64,000 bases of DNA from OFTM10 sp964344055 (GCA_964344055.1 CAYFLT010000016.1:3672-67671), one strand, 5' to 3'; counted from the stretch's first letter, positions 27,004-35,720 are shown. Numbers and translations: made by a program. Notes: a model not told the origin generated them from the sequence alone.

Positions 27004-27381
27004 ATGCCACGACTCGACGCGATCGGACTCATCGCCACCGACCTGCCGGCCACCCTCGCCTTCTACCGACTGCTCGGCGTCGCCTTCCCCGAAGAGGGCG
27101 AAGGACACGTCGAGGCCGACCTCGGTGGCGGCTTCCGGCTCATGACCGATTCGGTCGAGGTCATCGAGTCCTTCTCGGAGTACGAGCCGGCGGCTGGTGG
27201 GCGCAACGTCGGCCTGGCCTTTCGCTGTGAGTCGCCGGCTGAAGTCGACGAGGTACACGCTCAGGTCGTGGCCGCCGGCTACCGCTCGAAGGAAGCACCA
27301 TTCGACGCCCCGTGGGGTCAGCGCTACGCCACCCTGCTCGATCCCGACGACAATCCGGTCGATCTCTACGCGGGCCTCTGA
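27004..27381 (+). CDS. VOC-family (glyoxalase/bleomycin-resistance-like) protein
   Basis: 125 residues, one VOC domain of two beta-alpha-beta-beta-beta units: MPRLDAIGLIATDLPATLAFYRLLG at the start and YATLLDPDDNPVDLYAGL at the end, the latter with the metal-ligand Asp/Asn region. The usual first His ligand after the initial strand is absent, so it may bind ligands without metal catalysis. Stands alone between minus-strand genes. Confidence 0.82.
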   Translation: MPRLDAIGLIATDLPATLAFYRLLGVAFPEEGEGHVEADLGGGFRLMTDSVEVIESFSEYEPAAGGRNVGLAFRCESPAEVDEVHAQVVAAGYRSKEAPFDAPWGQRYATLLDPDDNPVDLYAGL

Positions 27382-27387
27382 CCGACA

Positions 27388-27609
27388 TCAGCCCGACGAG
27401 GACTCCTCGGCGGCCTGACGGGCGCGGGCCTCGGCGAGCCGGGCCTGGATCGTCGCGGTGTCGCCGGGAGCCTCGAGGGCCGACCGTTCCGCGAGATGCC
27501 GACGGCGTCGCTCCATCAGGGCCCGGGTGATCTTCGGATCCCAGGCCAGTTCTCCCAACGCTCCGGTCGCTTGGTCCACCCGCGCACCTAGGTCGTTGTG
27601 CCTACTCAT
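27388..27609 (-). CDS. Small hypothetical protein, charged and helical
   Basis: 73 residues, no membrane segment, rich in Arg, Ala and Glu (ALMERRRRHLAERSALEA, ARLAEARARQAAEE), predicted long helices. No family recognised. ATG 27609 has no clear Shine-Dalgarno and may be leaderless. It lies 76 bp downstream of the ribbon-helix-helix gene on the same strand. Confidence 0.5.
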   Translation of the reverse strand: MSRHNDLGARVDQATGALGELAWDPKITRALMERRRRHLAERSALEAPGDTATIQARLAEARARQAAEESSSG

Positions 27610-27685
27610 ACTGGGTCATTCGACCCATGAGGCCCGAACCTTTACCGCTCTCTGCAAATCGACCCGGGCGGACGCGGTCGATGGC

Positions 27686-27856
27686 TCAGTCCTCGGGATC
27701 GGAAGGCTTGAGTCGGCCGGCGTCGAGGACGGCCCGGCGGAGCAGGAACTCGATCTGGCCGTTCACCGACCGCAGCTCGTCGGCCGCCCATCGCTCGAGC
27801 GCGGCATGGACGTCCGGGTCGATGCGGAGCGGGAAGCTCTTGCGTTTGCGGGCCAT
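27686..27856 (-). CDS. Arc-family ribbon-helix-helix DNA-binding protein (56 aa)
   Basis: A short gene reading MARKRKSFPLRIDPDVHAAL, then ERWAADELRSVNGQIEFLLR and a short acidic tail. The beta strand (SFPLRID) plus two helices match the ribbon-helix-helix fold of Arc-like repressors. GGGGGA lies a few bases upstream of ATG 27856. The gene starts 39 bp after the SPFH gene stop, in the same direction. This pairing of a SPFH protein with an Arc-like protein recurs in actinobacteria. It probably represses its own unit; see the palindrome at 28848. Confidence 0.82.
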   Translation of the reverse strand: MARKRKSFPLRIDPDVHAALERWAADELRSVNGQIEFLLRRAVLDAGRLKPSDPED

Positions 27857-27895
27857 TCCCCCGGCCTGCCTCGGTCCTCGACTGCCCGGCCGCGT

Positions 27896-28843
27896 CTAGT
27901 AGAGCGTTCCCGCGTTGACGATCGGGGTCGTCTGCTGCTCGCTGGTGAGCACCACGAGGAGGTTGGACACCATCGTGGCCTTTCGCTCCTCGTCGAGCTC
28001 GACGATCTCGTGTTCGCTCAACAGCTCGAGCGCGTCCTCGACCATGCCGACGGCACCCTCGACGATCTTGCGCCGGGCCGCCACGACCGCGGCGGCCTGC
28101 TGACGGCGCAGCATGGCCTCGGCGATCTCGGTGGCATACGCGAGATGGGTGAGGCGGGTCTCGACCACGTCCACCCCCGCCGCGCTGAGACGATGCTGGA
28201 GCTCGGTGTGGAGCGTCTGGGCGACGGTGTCGGGGTCGGCTCGCAGAGAGACGCGGTCACCGTCGAAGTCGTCGTAGGGGTACTGGGTGCCGAGGTGGCG
28301 AATGGCTGTCTCGCTCTGCACCACGACGTAGTCGTCGTAGTCGTCCACGTCGAAAACCGCTCGGGCCGTGTCCACGACCCGCCAGACGACGACGGCGGCG
28401 ATCTCGATGGGATTGCCCTCGGCGTCGTTCACCTTCGACACCGGTGTGGTGAAGTTGTGGACCCGCTGGCTGATCTTGCGGGACTCCAGCTTCGTGAAGG
28501 GATTGGCCGTCCAGTACCAGCCGGGTTCGGTGATGGTGCCCTTGTAGCGGCCGAAGAGGATGAGCACGAGCGCCTCGTTCGGCTGGACCAGGTAGTGAGC
28601 GGGTAGCCAGGCCACGAACAGGATCGACGCCGCGACGATGATGATCGCCGAGAGGCCGTTCTCGGTGGTTGCGGCCACCACGACACCGACGATGAAGAGC
28701 GCGATCGCCACGGTGATGGCCAGAAGGCCGATGACACCGGGTCGTGCCGATCCAGCCCGTTCCTGGACCGAGGGGGAGGTCACCCCGGCCTCGGCCACCG
28801 GAGCCGGGGGAGGGGTAGGGAGTGATGAGTTGATCTCGTTCAT
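27896..28843 (-). CDS. SPFH/Band 7/PHB-domain membrane protein
   Basis: 315 residues. After a Pro-rich N-terminal tail come two membrane helices (about 38-62 and 67-82), then the SPFH domain starting at VQPNEALVLILFGRYKGTI, with LESRKISQRVHNFTTPVSKVND, AVVVWRVVDTARAVFDVDDYDDYV, and GVDVVETRLTHLAYATEIAEAMLRRQQA. It is probably a membrane-raft scaffold protein exposed to the cytoplasm. The ATG at 28843 is 4 bp from a near-perfect palindrome. Leads an operon with the ribbon-helix-helix gene. Confidence 0.9.
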   Translation of the reverse strand: MNEINSSLPTPPPAPVAEAGVTSPSVQERAGSARPGVIGLLAITVAIALFIVGVVVAATTENGLSAIIIVAASILFVAWLPAHYLVQPNEALVLILFGRYKGTITEPGWYWTANPFTKLESRKISQRVHNFTTPVSKVNDAEGNPIEIAAVVVWRVVDTARAVFDVDDYDDYVVVQSETAIRHLGTQYPYDDFDGDRVSLRADPDTVAQTLHTELQHRLSAAGVDVVETRLTHLAYATEIAEAMLRRQQAAAVVAARRKIVEGAVGMVEDALELLSEHEIVELDEERKATMVSNLLVVLTSEQQTTPIVNAGTLY

Positions 28844-28847
28844 AGAT

Positions 28848-28865
28848 CAGAATGATATCACTCTG
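28848..28865. promoter_or_regulatory. Candidate operator upstream of the SPFH gene
   Basis: CAGAATGATATCACTCTG is an 18-bp palindrome with one mismatched pair, centred on TGATATCA, 5-22 bp before the SPFH start. Its symmetry suits the dimeric or tetrameric ribbon-helix-helix protein encoded by the same operon. Binding is inferred. Confidence 0.4.
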
Positions 28866-28913
28866 GCAAGGGCCGATTCAACGCGGGCCCCGTGGAAAGG
28901 GCAGGATCAGCCG

Positions 28914-29780
28914 ATGAAGTTCGGAATCGCATTCGCCAACACCCTCCAGTTCGTCACCGGCCCAGGTGCCGCCCAACTCGGCCGTGCGGCCGAAGCGGCA
29001 GGAGTCGAGTCGGTGTGGACCGTCGAGCACATCGTCTACCCGGAGGGATACGAGTCGACCTATCCGTACGCCCCGACCGGCAAAATGCCCGGCGGCGGCG
29101 ATACCCCCATCCCCGATCCGCTCATCTGGCTCGCATACGTGGCGGCGAACACCACCGAGTTGAAGCTCGCCACCGGAATCTCGCTGCTCCCGGAACGGCA
29201 TCCCGTGACCTATGCCAAGGAAGTCGCCACCGTGGACGCCATGTCGGGCGGACGGGTGATTCTCGGCGTGGGCATCGGGTGGCTGAAGGAGGAGTTCGCG
29301 GCCCTCGACATCCCGTGGGAGGGACGTACGCGCCGGACCGAGGAGTGCGCCGAGGTGATGCGGGCGCTGTGGGCGTCCGACGACGTCTCGCACGACGGCG
29401 AGTTCTTCGCCTTCGAGCATCTCTCTACGAATCCGAAGCCGGCCAACGGCTCGGTCCCGATCCACATCGGTGGTCACAGCCGCGCCGCGGCCGAACGAGC
29501 CGGGCGCATGGGTGACGGCTTCTTCCCCAGCAAGGGCGACATGGCAGAGCTCTTTGACATTGCGCGCCAGACCGCGGCGGACACCGGCCGTGATCCCGAA
29601 TCGATCGAGATGACGGGATCGCACCCGGGCCTGTTCGGTGATGATCCGGGCGCGGCGGTCGAGGAGGCCGCCTCATGGGGAATGCACCGGATGGTCGTGC
29701 CCGCCTTCATCTTCCGGAAGGACCCCGACACCCAGATCGGCACCTTCGGCGAGACCGTCGTGGCCCGTTTCGGGACCTGA
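28914..29780 (+). CDS. LLM-class F420-dependent oxidoreductase
   Basis: 288 residues from ATG 28914; the open frame runs upstream into the divergent SPFH gene and is discarded. Luciferase-like TIM barrel: MKFGIAFANTLQFVTGPG, AAGVESVWTVEHIVYPEGY, KLATGISLLPERHPVTYAKE, GRVILGVGIGWLKEEFAALD and VPIHIGGHSRAAAERAGRMG, all as in F420-dependent subgroups. Members oxidise or reduce alcohols, imines or enoyl compounds with coenzyme F420; the substrate is unknown. AGGA sits 7 nt upstream of the start. Ends with a hairpin terminator. Confidence 0.9.
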   Translation: MKFGIAFANTLQFVTGPGAAQLGRAAEAAGVESVWTVEHIVYPEGYESTYPYAPTGKMPGGGDTPIPDPLIWLAYVAANTTELKLATGISLLPERHPVTYAKEVATVDAMSGGRVILGVGIGWLKEEFAALDIPWEGRTRRTEECAEVMRALWASDDVSHDGEFFAFEHLSTNPKPANGSVPIHIGGHSRAAAERAGRMGDGFFPSKGDMAELFDIARQTAADTGRDPESIEMTGSHPGLFGDDPGAAVEEAASWGMHRMVVPAFIFRKDPDTQIGTFGETVVARFGT

Positions 29781-29799
29781 GAGGGACACCGGGACCGCC

Positions 29800-29823
29800 A
29801 GGGGGCCGTTCGGCCCGTTTTCA
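29800..29823 (+). terminator. Rho-independent terminator after the LLM oxidoreductase
   Basis: GGGCC (29803-29807) pairs with GGCCC (29812-29816) around GTTC, followed by GTTTT. The stem is short but GC-only and sits 20 bp after the stop. Confidence 0.5.
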
Positions 29824-29906
29824 CAACTCTTGGACAACTGGGTCGTATGAACCTGTTGGGCCGGATCTGTGATAACTACGGTGATCGAAGAAGCGGGAGG
29901 TATCGA

Positions 29907-30314
29907 ATGTCAACTGGTCGTCGCGGGCGCAGCCCCATCGAGTTCATGGTGATGGTCGTCGCCCTGTGGGTGGTCCTGGTCGGCCTCGTGGTCGTCCCGG
30001 CCTACGTCGACTACGAGACCGTTCCCGAGGTCCTGGCCAGCAAGACGATCACGCTCGACATGACCGACTTCGACTTCAGCGAGGACGAGATCGTCGTGGC
30101 ACCCGGCACGGATCTCACGTTCCAGCTGGTGAACGCGGGCGATGCTCAGCACAACTTCGGTCTCAACGACGACGATGTCACCCCGCGGATCGAGCCCGGC
30201 CAATCCGGGACCTATCACGCCGGTGTACTCAAGGCCGACACCGAGTTCTTCTGCCTCATTTCCGGCCACGCCGAGCAGGGCATGGTGGTCACTGTCCGCG
30301 TCAGCGAGGGATGA
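29907..30314 (+). CDS. Membrane-anchored cupredoxin
   Basis: 135 residues from ATG 29907 with GGGAGG ideally spaced; ATG 29847 is an in-frame alternative. An uncleaved anchor helix (FMVMVVALWVVLVGLVVVPA, about 14-33) precedes a cupredoxin domain facing outside. Type 1 copper ligands appear complete: His in AQHNFGLND, then Cys, His and Met in FFCLISGHAEQGM. Likely an electron carrier of a respiratory or oxidase chain. A second cupredoxin-like lipoprotein follows 62 bp downstream. Confidence 0.85.
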   Translation: MSTGRRGRSPIEFMVMVVALWVVLVGLVVVPAYVDYETVPEVLASKTITLDMTDFDFSEDEIVVAPGTDLTFQLVNAGDAQHNFGLNDDDVTPRIEPGQSGTYHAGVLKADTEFFCLISGHAEQGMVVTVRVSEG

Positions 30315-30376
30315 CATCTGGTGGAGGGTGGAGTACGCTCTCCAATGTCAACAGCAACCCAACTGAAGCGGGCAAA

Positions 30377-30829
30377 ATGAACGACAAGCATGTACTCCGG
30401 CTTGCCGGCGCCTTTTTGGCGTCCGGCCTTCTCCTCGGGGCTTGCGGCGGCGATGACGACAACTCGCTGACCGTCGAGCTGAGCGAGTGGGCAGTCACCG
30501 TCGACGGCTCTGCCGACGCAGGAGAGATCTCCATCACGGCCGACAACGTCGGCGGCGAGCCCCATGAGCTGGTCATCATCAAGGGCCTCAACCCCGACGA
30601 CCTCGCCGAGTATCTCGACGAGACCGGATTCGTGGTCGAGGATCGCCTCCCCGAGGGCGCCTTCATCGGTGAGATCGAGGAATTCGCCGCTGGGACCGAA
30701 GAGACCCAGACGTTCGACCTCGAGGCCGGCGACTACACCTTCTTCTGCAACATCGTGGAGCAGGAAGAGGACGGCGAGTGGGAGAGCCACTACCTCGAGG
30801 GCATGGCTGTCGCAGTCACCATCGGCTGA
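30377..30829 (+). CDS. Cupredoxin-like lipoprotein
   Basis: 150 residues. Signal peptide with lipobox ASGLLLGAC, then an acidic linker and a cupredoxin domain. Candidate copper ligands are His in EPHELVI and Cys in TFFCNIVEQ, then His-Tyr-Leu-Glu-Gly-Met in SHYLEGM, giving the Cys-His-Met triad with a longer Cys-His loop than in the neighbour. Extracytoplasmic; probably an electron carrier or copper protein. Ends with a strong terminator. Confidence 0.82.
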   Translation: MNDKHVLRLAGAFLASGLLLGACGGDDDNSLTVELSEWAVTVDGSADAGEISITADNVGGEPHELVIIKGLNPDDLAEYLDETGFVVEDRLPEGAFIGEIEEFAAGTEETQTFDLEAGDYTFFCNIVEQEEDGEWESHYLEGMAVAVTIG

Positions 30830-30850
30830 GATCGCTGATCCCAGCACAGA

Positions 30851-30893
30851 ACGGCGTCGGTGCCGGTCCTTCGGGGCCGGCACCGGCCGTTTT
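30851..30893 (+). terminator. Strong rho-independent terminator after the cupredoxin lipoprotein
   Basis: GGTGCCGGTCC (30859-30869), loop TTCG, GGGCCGGCACC (30874-30884), then GGCCGTTTT. The stem is 11 bp with one G-T pair, and outer bases ACGGC/GCCGT extend it. Confidence 0.8.
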
Positions 30894-30923
30894 GGGATGA
30901 CTCGGAACCGGTCCGAGCGGACT

Positions 30924-31850
30924 TCATCTCCCGGAGTCGCGGCGAAGCGGATGGGAGTGGTCCCAGTCCGCCAGCAGTGACCGGAGTGCCGTGATCAAGA
31001 TGAGTGGGACGTCGAGCATCGGATGGTGGCCGGCGGTCGGGAGCTCGATCACGGGCGCGACCCTGCCGAGCTGGTCGTACATGTAGTCGCCGATGTCAGG
31101 GGTGACGAGTCCGTGCTCGCAACGAAGCAAGGCGACCCGGCAACGGATCTGGGGGAGCAGCTCGCCGGCATGGCGACGGCCGGGAATGAAGATCGTGGGA
31201 TCGAACTTCCACGTCCACTGGCCGTCGGGCAGCTGTACGAGTGACCGTCGAGCGACGTGCTCCTTCACATAGGGGAGGTAGTGGTCCTGGGCCGGGATGG
31301 TCCGGAACCGGGCCACCGGCACTTCCGGATCGTCGTAGGTCCGCGCCTTGGCGAAGTCGTCGGTGGCACGCGCGTGCTCCACCTCCGGGTCGACGGCGAC
31401 CACCGGTGAGTCGATGATGACCGCGCCACCCAACAGGTCGCGGTGGCGAGCCGCGGTGGCGATGGTGACGAAACCACCCATCGAATGGCCGATCAGAACC
31501 GGCGGCGAGGGGAAGGCCATCGCGTCGATCACCGAGGCGACCTCGTCGCACCACGCATCGAGGCTGTAGCCGTCGCGGCGATCGCTGTCGCCGTGCCCGG
31601 TGAGGTCGAGGGCGACCGCCTGGTAGTCGGGGAGGAAGGTGGGGGCGACGTGGCTCCACCAATGCGCGTGGGCGGCGCCGCCGTGGACGAACACCAGGCC
31701 AGGCCTTCCCGCCTCGCCCCATGCGAGTGCGTTGATCCGGGCCCCGTCCGACTCGACCTCGAGCTGTCTCGGAGGGGTGGCCACCGCCTCGCGGAACCAG
31801 TCGGGGACGTCGGACCCGGGGGACAATCTGTGTCCGTCGGATTCAGGCAT
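30924..31850 (-). CDS. Alpha/beta-hydrolase
   Basis: 308 residues. Oxyanion region LVFVHGGAAHAHWWSHVAP, nucleophile elbow GHSMGGFV, acid-region RCEHGLVTPD and C-terminal GHHPMLDVP with catalytic His. N-terminal about 20 residues are a polar tail. It belongs to the general alpha/beta hydrolase fold family; the substrate (ester, epoxide or other) is unknown. ATG 31850; the gluQRS gene lies upstream on the same strand. Confidence 0.86.
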   Translation of the reverse strand: MPESDGHRLSPGSDVPDWFREAVATPPRQLEVESDGARINALAWGEAGRPGLVFVHGGAAHAHWWSHVAPTFLPDYQAVALDLTGHGDSDRRDGYSLDAWCDEVASVIDAMAFPSPPVLIGHSMGGFVTIATAARHRDLLGGAVIIDSPVVAVDPEVEHARATDDFAKARTYDDPEVPVARFRTIPAQDHYLPYVKEHVARRSLVQLPDGQWTWKFDPTIFIPGRRHAGELLPQIRCRVALLRCEHGLVTPDIGDYMYDQLGRVAPVIELPTAGHHPMLDVPLILITALRSLLADWDHSHPLRRDSGR

Positions 31851-31933
31851 CGAGGGGCCTTTCGGATGAGCGCAGGAGTCTCATGCCTGCGTCGGTCGGG
31901 GGCTCGGCGGTGGCGGTGCCGGCTGGTCTGAGT

Positions 31934-32857
31934 TCACCACGGTTCGTCGGTTTCGGCGGGGCTCAGCGTCCACGGGTCCAGTGAGAGGGTGGCGGGGTCG
32001 AAGCGGTCGATCAGATCTTCGGCGGAGATCTCGGCTTCGGGCACTTCGAGTCCAAGGCTACGGGCGAGGGTGGCCAGGACCCGCCTCGGCGGATCGCCCA
32101 ATGCGAGCCGCTCGGCCAGGGTGACCGACCCGTGCCGCTTCGCCAGCCGGTCACCGTCGGTGGCGAGAACCAGGGGGACATGTGCCCACTGGGGACGCGG
32201 GAGGCCGAGGAGGTCCTGGAGGTGCGCGTGGCGGGGGGTGGAGCTCAACAGATCGTCGGCGCGCACCACCTCCTCGACTCCCTGAGCCGCATCGTCCACC
32301 ACGACCACCAGGTTGTATGCCGGTGTCCCGTCCCCACGGCGCAGCACCAGATCGTCGACCGCGCTCGAATGCCGCCCATGGAGCCGGTCCACGATCTCCA
32401 CCGGATCGTCGCCTCGCTCGGTTCGGAGCCGAAGCGCCGGCGGACGGTCCGACCGCTCGCGTTCGGCGATCTCGGCGGAGGTCAGCTCCCGACACGTTCC
32501 GGGGTAGTGCCCAGGCGGGTGATGGGGTGCGGATGCGGCTTCGCGGATCTCCCGCCTCGAACACCAGCATCGATACACGAGGCCCTCCGACCCCAGCTCG
32601 GCCAGAACGGTGGCGTAGTGCTCCCGCCGTTCACTCTGCCGTACCGCCTCCCGGTCCCACGTGAGCCCGAGGATCTCGAGGTCGCGGAGCTGCCCGGACT
32701 CGTGTTCGTGTCGGGCGGTGGTGTCGAGATCCTCGAACCGCAGCAGGAACTCACTGCCGGCCGAGCGGGCGAAGAGCCAGGCGGCCAGCGCGGTACGGAG
32801 GTTCCCGATGTGCAACGAGCCCGTGGGGCTGGGGGCGAACCGTCCGACGCTCACCAC
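31934..32857 (-). CDS. gluQRS: Glutamyl-Q tRNA(Asp) synthetase
   Basis: 307 residues, a shortened glutamyl-tRNA synthetase lacking the anticodon-binding domain. ATP motifs are SPTGSLHIGNLRTA (HIGH) and RLAKRHGS (KMSKS-like). Zinc ligands CWC and YPGTC occur as in GluQRS. The enzyme attaches glutamate to queuosine in tRNA-Asp rather than charging tRNA, implying queuosine-modified tRNA in this organism. GTG start at 32857 (or 32854). A hairpin separates it from the VWA gene upstream. Confidence 0.93.
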   Translation of the reverse strand: MVSVGRFAPSPTGSLHIGNLRTALAAWLFARSAGSEFLLRFEDLDTTARHEHESGQLRDLEILGLTWDREAVRQSERREHYATVLAELGSEGLVYRCWCSRREIREAASAPHHPPGHYPGTCRELTSAEIAERERSDRPPALRLRTERGDDPVEIVDRLHGRHSSAVDDLVLRRGDGTPAYNLVVVVDDAAQGVEEVVRADDLLSSTPRHAHLQDLLGLPRPQWAHVPLVLATDGDRLAKRHGSVTLAERLALGDPPRRVLATLARSLGLEVPEAEISAEDLIDRFDPATLSLDPWTLSPAETDEPW

Positions 32858-32889
32858 GAGATCCTGGCACCCCGCGGAAACGAGTTGGT

Positions 32890-32939
32890 GCCTGCCGCCC
32901 GGGTATTCCCCTCCAGGGCCCGGTCCCCGGGCGGCAGGC
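32890..32939 (-). terminator. Inverted repeat between the VWA and gluQRS genes
   Basis: A 14-bp perfect repeat GCCTGCCGCCCGGG (32890-32903) / CCCGGGCGGCAGGC (32926-32939) with a 22-nt loop lies between two codirectional minus-strand genes. It could stop transcription leaving the VWA gene; there is only a weak T run. Confidence 0.5.
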
Positions 32940-32956
32940 GGATCAGCCGGCTGCGG

Positions 32957-34669
32957 TCACCAGAGGCGGGCCGACTGATCGGTCAGGTCGGCGAGCTCCT
33001 CGGTCTGCTCGGAGCGCCGTTCGTCGTACAGGTTCTCGGCCTCTTCGGCCACGGTGTCGATGTCGACGTCGTCGGCATGGTGGCTGCCGCGCAGGATCTC
33101 GGCCCAGACCGCCACGGTGGTGGCGAGCCGGAAGTCGAAGTCGGCGTCGCCCCACTGCTCGGCCACATCGCGCATCTCGATGTCGGCGTCGTCCTCTTCC
33201 CAACCGCCGTCGTCGGGGTCGATCCAGGCCACGGTGACGACTCCGAGTTCGTCGCGGTCGCGGACGTCGCGGTCCAGGTCCAGTTCGTAGAGGGCCGTGA
33301 CGGTATGCCCGGATGACAGCTCGCCGGCGTCGATGTCTTCGTTGCGGAAGTCACTGTCCAGGACACCGCGGTTCTCGAATCCGATGAGGCGGTAGGAGTC
33401 GACGAGATCCTCGTCGAATTCGACCTGGATGCGGGCGTCGATCGCCACTGGGGTGAGCGTCGCCACCAGCTCTTCCTGGAAGAGGCGCTCCGCCTCGTCA
33501 CGATCGTCCACGTAGGCGTAGAACCCGTCGCCCTGATCGGCGAGCTGTTCCATCGTCACGTCGTTGAAGTTCCCCATGCCGAATCCCACCGTGACGAGCT
33601 GGATGCCGTTGATCGCCCGATCGCTGATCGTGCGGGTGAGGGAGTCCGGATCCGTCATCCCGACGTTGGCCACGCCGTCTGACGCGAGGATCACCCGGTT
33701 GATGCCGCCCTCCACGAACGCCTCTTCGGCGAGGTCGTATCCGGTCTGGAGCCCGGCCTCCATGTTGGTCGAGCCTCCCGGGCGAAGGTCGTCGATCGCC
33801 TCGATGATGTCGTCGTCGTGCAGAACGCGGGTCGGCTCGAGCACGATGGCCGAGTCGTTGCCGTAGGTGACGATGGCAACGGTGTCCTCGGGGTCGAGTT
33901 CCCGGACGAGGTCGACGAGCGCTTCCTTCACGAGGCCCAGCCGATCGTCCCGGTCCATCGACCCGGAGGTGTCGACCACGAAGGTCAGTGCCGCGTCGGG
34001 ACGGTCCCGATCGTCGATCACCGCCGCCTGGACGCCGACGCGCACCAGGATGTTGTCCTCGTCGTAGGGCGAGGGGCCACCATCGACGTGAACTCGCAGG
34101 CCGCTGCGGGGATCGCTGTAGTCGTAGTCGAAGGCGTTCACGAACTCCTCGACCCGAACCGAGTCGGGCTCCGGGAGGACTCCCTCGTCGAGCCATCGGC
34201 GGGCGATCGTGTAGGAGCCGGTGTCGACGTCGAGCGCGAATGTGGACAGGTTGTCGTCGCGGGTGTCGACGAACGGGCGAACGCCGTAGTCCTCGAAGGT
34301 GTTGTCGTCCAGGCGGTCGGGGTCCGGCTCGGACGAGCCGAAGAAGCCGTCGTCGGAGTCGCCCTCCGCCATGTCCTCGGCGGCTTCGTTGGAGGTCGCG
34401 GAACGGCGCCCGCCGTCGTCGCCGCTGTCATCGCCGCCGTCTCCGGCGAAGACCTCTTCGCGGTCGCCCGAGTCGCTGTCGTCTCCGTCGTCGCCCGCGT
34501 CGTCACCCGCGTCGTCGCCCACGAGGTCGGCGGCTCCGGAGTCTCCTCCGGCGTCGGAGTCGCTGTCGTCGCCGCATGCCGCGGCGAACAGCACGAGGGA
34601 CAGGAACACGGCGATCATGGTGCGCCACGCGCCGGATCGGTTGGAGATTGGGTCTCTGGTGATGGTCAT
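32957..34669 (-). CDS. VWA-domain lipoprotein (YfbK-like)
   Basis: 570 residues. Signal peptide with lipobox LVLFAAAC, then a long Asp/Gly/Ser-rich acidic linker (about 35-110). A von Willebrand-associated N-terminal domain (DNTFEDYGVRPFVDTRDDNL ... LDVDTGSYTIARRWL) precedes the VWA domain with MIDAS motif FVVDTSGSMD and SGST-type loop GGSTNMEAG, and the C-terminal DUF3520-like domain. It is anchored outside the cytoplasm and may bind metal-dependent partners. The acidic linker has repetitive GAC codons. Confidence 0.88.
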   Translation of the reverse strand: MTITRDPISNRSGAWRTMIAVFLSLVLFAAACGDDSDSDAGGDSGAADLVGDDAGDDAGDDGDDSDSGDREEVFAGDGGDDSGDDGGRRSATSNEAAEDMAEGDSDDGFFGSSEPDPDRLDDNTFEDYGVRPFVDTRDDNLSTFALDVDTGSYTIARRWLDEGVLPEPDSVRVEEFVNAFDYDYSDPRSGLRVHVDGGPSPYDEDNILVRVGVQAAVIDDRDRPDAALTFVVDTSGSMDRDDRLGLVKEALVDLVRELDPEDTVAIVTYGNDSAIVLEPTRVLHDDDIIEAIDDLRPGGSTNMEAGLQTGYDLAEEAFVEGGINRVILASDGVANVGMTDPDSLTRTISDRAINGIQLVTVGFGMGNFNDVTMEQLADQGDGFYAYVDDRDEAERLFQEELVATLTPVAIDARIQVEFDEDLVDSYRLIGFENRGVLDSDFRNEDIDAGELSSGHTVTALYELDLDRDVRDRDELGVVTVAWIDPDDGGWEEDDADIEMRDVAEQWGDADFDFRLATTVAVWAEILRGSHHADDVDIDTVAEEAENLYDERRSEQTEELADLTDQSARLW

Positions 34670-34840
34670 GGCGGGTCCGACGCTGCCGATTCGTCTCCGG
34701 ATCCCGCTGTCACCGATCTGTCATGTCCCTGTCACTCGAATGCCGCCGACGTCACGAGACCGCCGCGGCCGCAACCTCTTCGTCGGCTCGGCGTCGAGTC
34801 TTGCGCCCGACCCCTCGGGTCGGCCGCCGATGCTGGCAGA

Positions 34841-35620
34841 ATGCTCTCCGTGGCCCGATATCACGATACTTCCGACGATCACTCCGACCCCGAGAGTGCC
34901 GACGAGGACTGGCATCCCCACCGCCACATGGTGCACTCCCATCGTGACGTCCAGGGGGGTGCTGCTCGAGCGGCCGTCTTCGGTGTCTCCGACGGCCTCG
35001 TCTCCAACGTCGCATTGATCCTCGGGATCGCGGGAGCCTCAACCGACGGTTCGATCGTCCGCCTTGCCGGCATCAGCGGCTTGCTCGCGGGAGCCATCTC
35101 GATGGCCGCCGGTGAGTGGGTGAGCGTCCGGGCTCAGAACGAGCTGATCGAGCGGGAACTGGAGATCGAGCGCAAGAGCCTCGAGGAGAACCCCGAGCTG
35201 GAGCAGCGGGAGCTGGCCGCCATCTACCGCGGGCGGGGGTTGGATCCCGAGCACGCGGATCAGGTGGCCGAAGGGATCATGTCGGATCCCGAAGTGGCGC
35301 TCGACGTGCATGCCCGCGAGGAGCTCGGAGTGGACCCGGACGGCATCGGCTCCCCGGGGAAGGTTGCCGTGGCGTCCTTCTTCGCGTTCGCCATCGGTGC
35401 GGTGATTCCGCTCCTGCCGTGGCTGTTCACCGACGGGTCGGACGCCACCATCGCCTCGGTCGTGCTCGGGACCGTCGCGGCGGCGGTCGTCGGGGTGCTC
35501 GTCGCGGTCTTCACCGAACGAAGCCGCGTCCGAACGGCGATGCGTCAGGTGATGGTCGCGGCCCTCGCCTGTGCCGCGACCTATATCATCGGCAGTGCGC
35601 TGGGCGTCTCAGTGGCCTGA
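34841..35620 (+). CDS. VIT1/CCC1-family iron/manganese transporter
   Basis: 259 residues. After a His-rich N-terminus (HPHRHMVHSHRD) comes the family helix AARAAVFGVSDGLVSNVALI, then GLLAGAISMAAGEWVSVRAQ, the cytoplasmic metal-binding helical loop rich in Glu (LIERELEIERKSLEENPELE), and three further helices. Members export iron(II) or manganese from the cytoplasm or into stores. A much longer in-frame reading upstream overlaps the VWA gene and is rejected; ATG 34841 (or GTG 34850) is chosen. Confidence 0.9.
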   Translation: MLSVARYHDTSDDHSDPESADEDWHPHRHMVHSHRDVQGGAARAAVFGVSDGLVSNVALILGIAGASTDGSIVRLAGISGLLAGAISMAAGEWVSVRAQNELIERELEIERKSLEENPELEQRELAAIYRGRGLDPEHADQVAEGIMSDPEVALDVHAREELGVDPDGIGSPGKVAVASFFAFAIGAVIPLLPWLFTDGSDATIASVVLGTVAAAVVGVLVAVFTERSRVRTAMRQVMVAALACAATYIIGSALGVSVA

Positions 35621-35720
35621 TCGGCCTGGGACGAAGTTCCCATAAAGCCTCACCTCCACTGGGTCGATAGCACCACTGTGGCTCTTCGAGCCGCGGGGCT
35701 GCGGGCGGAGAGAGGGTCAG

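Noticed and set aside
33818..35620. 600-residue plus-strand frame including the VIT1-like protein
   Set aside because: The first about 340 residues are antisense to the VWA gene; the true protein starts at 34841.
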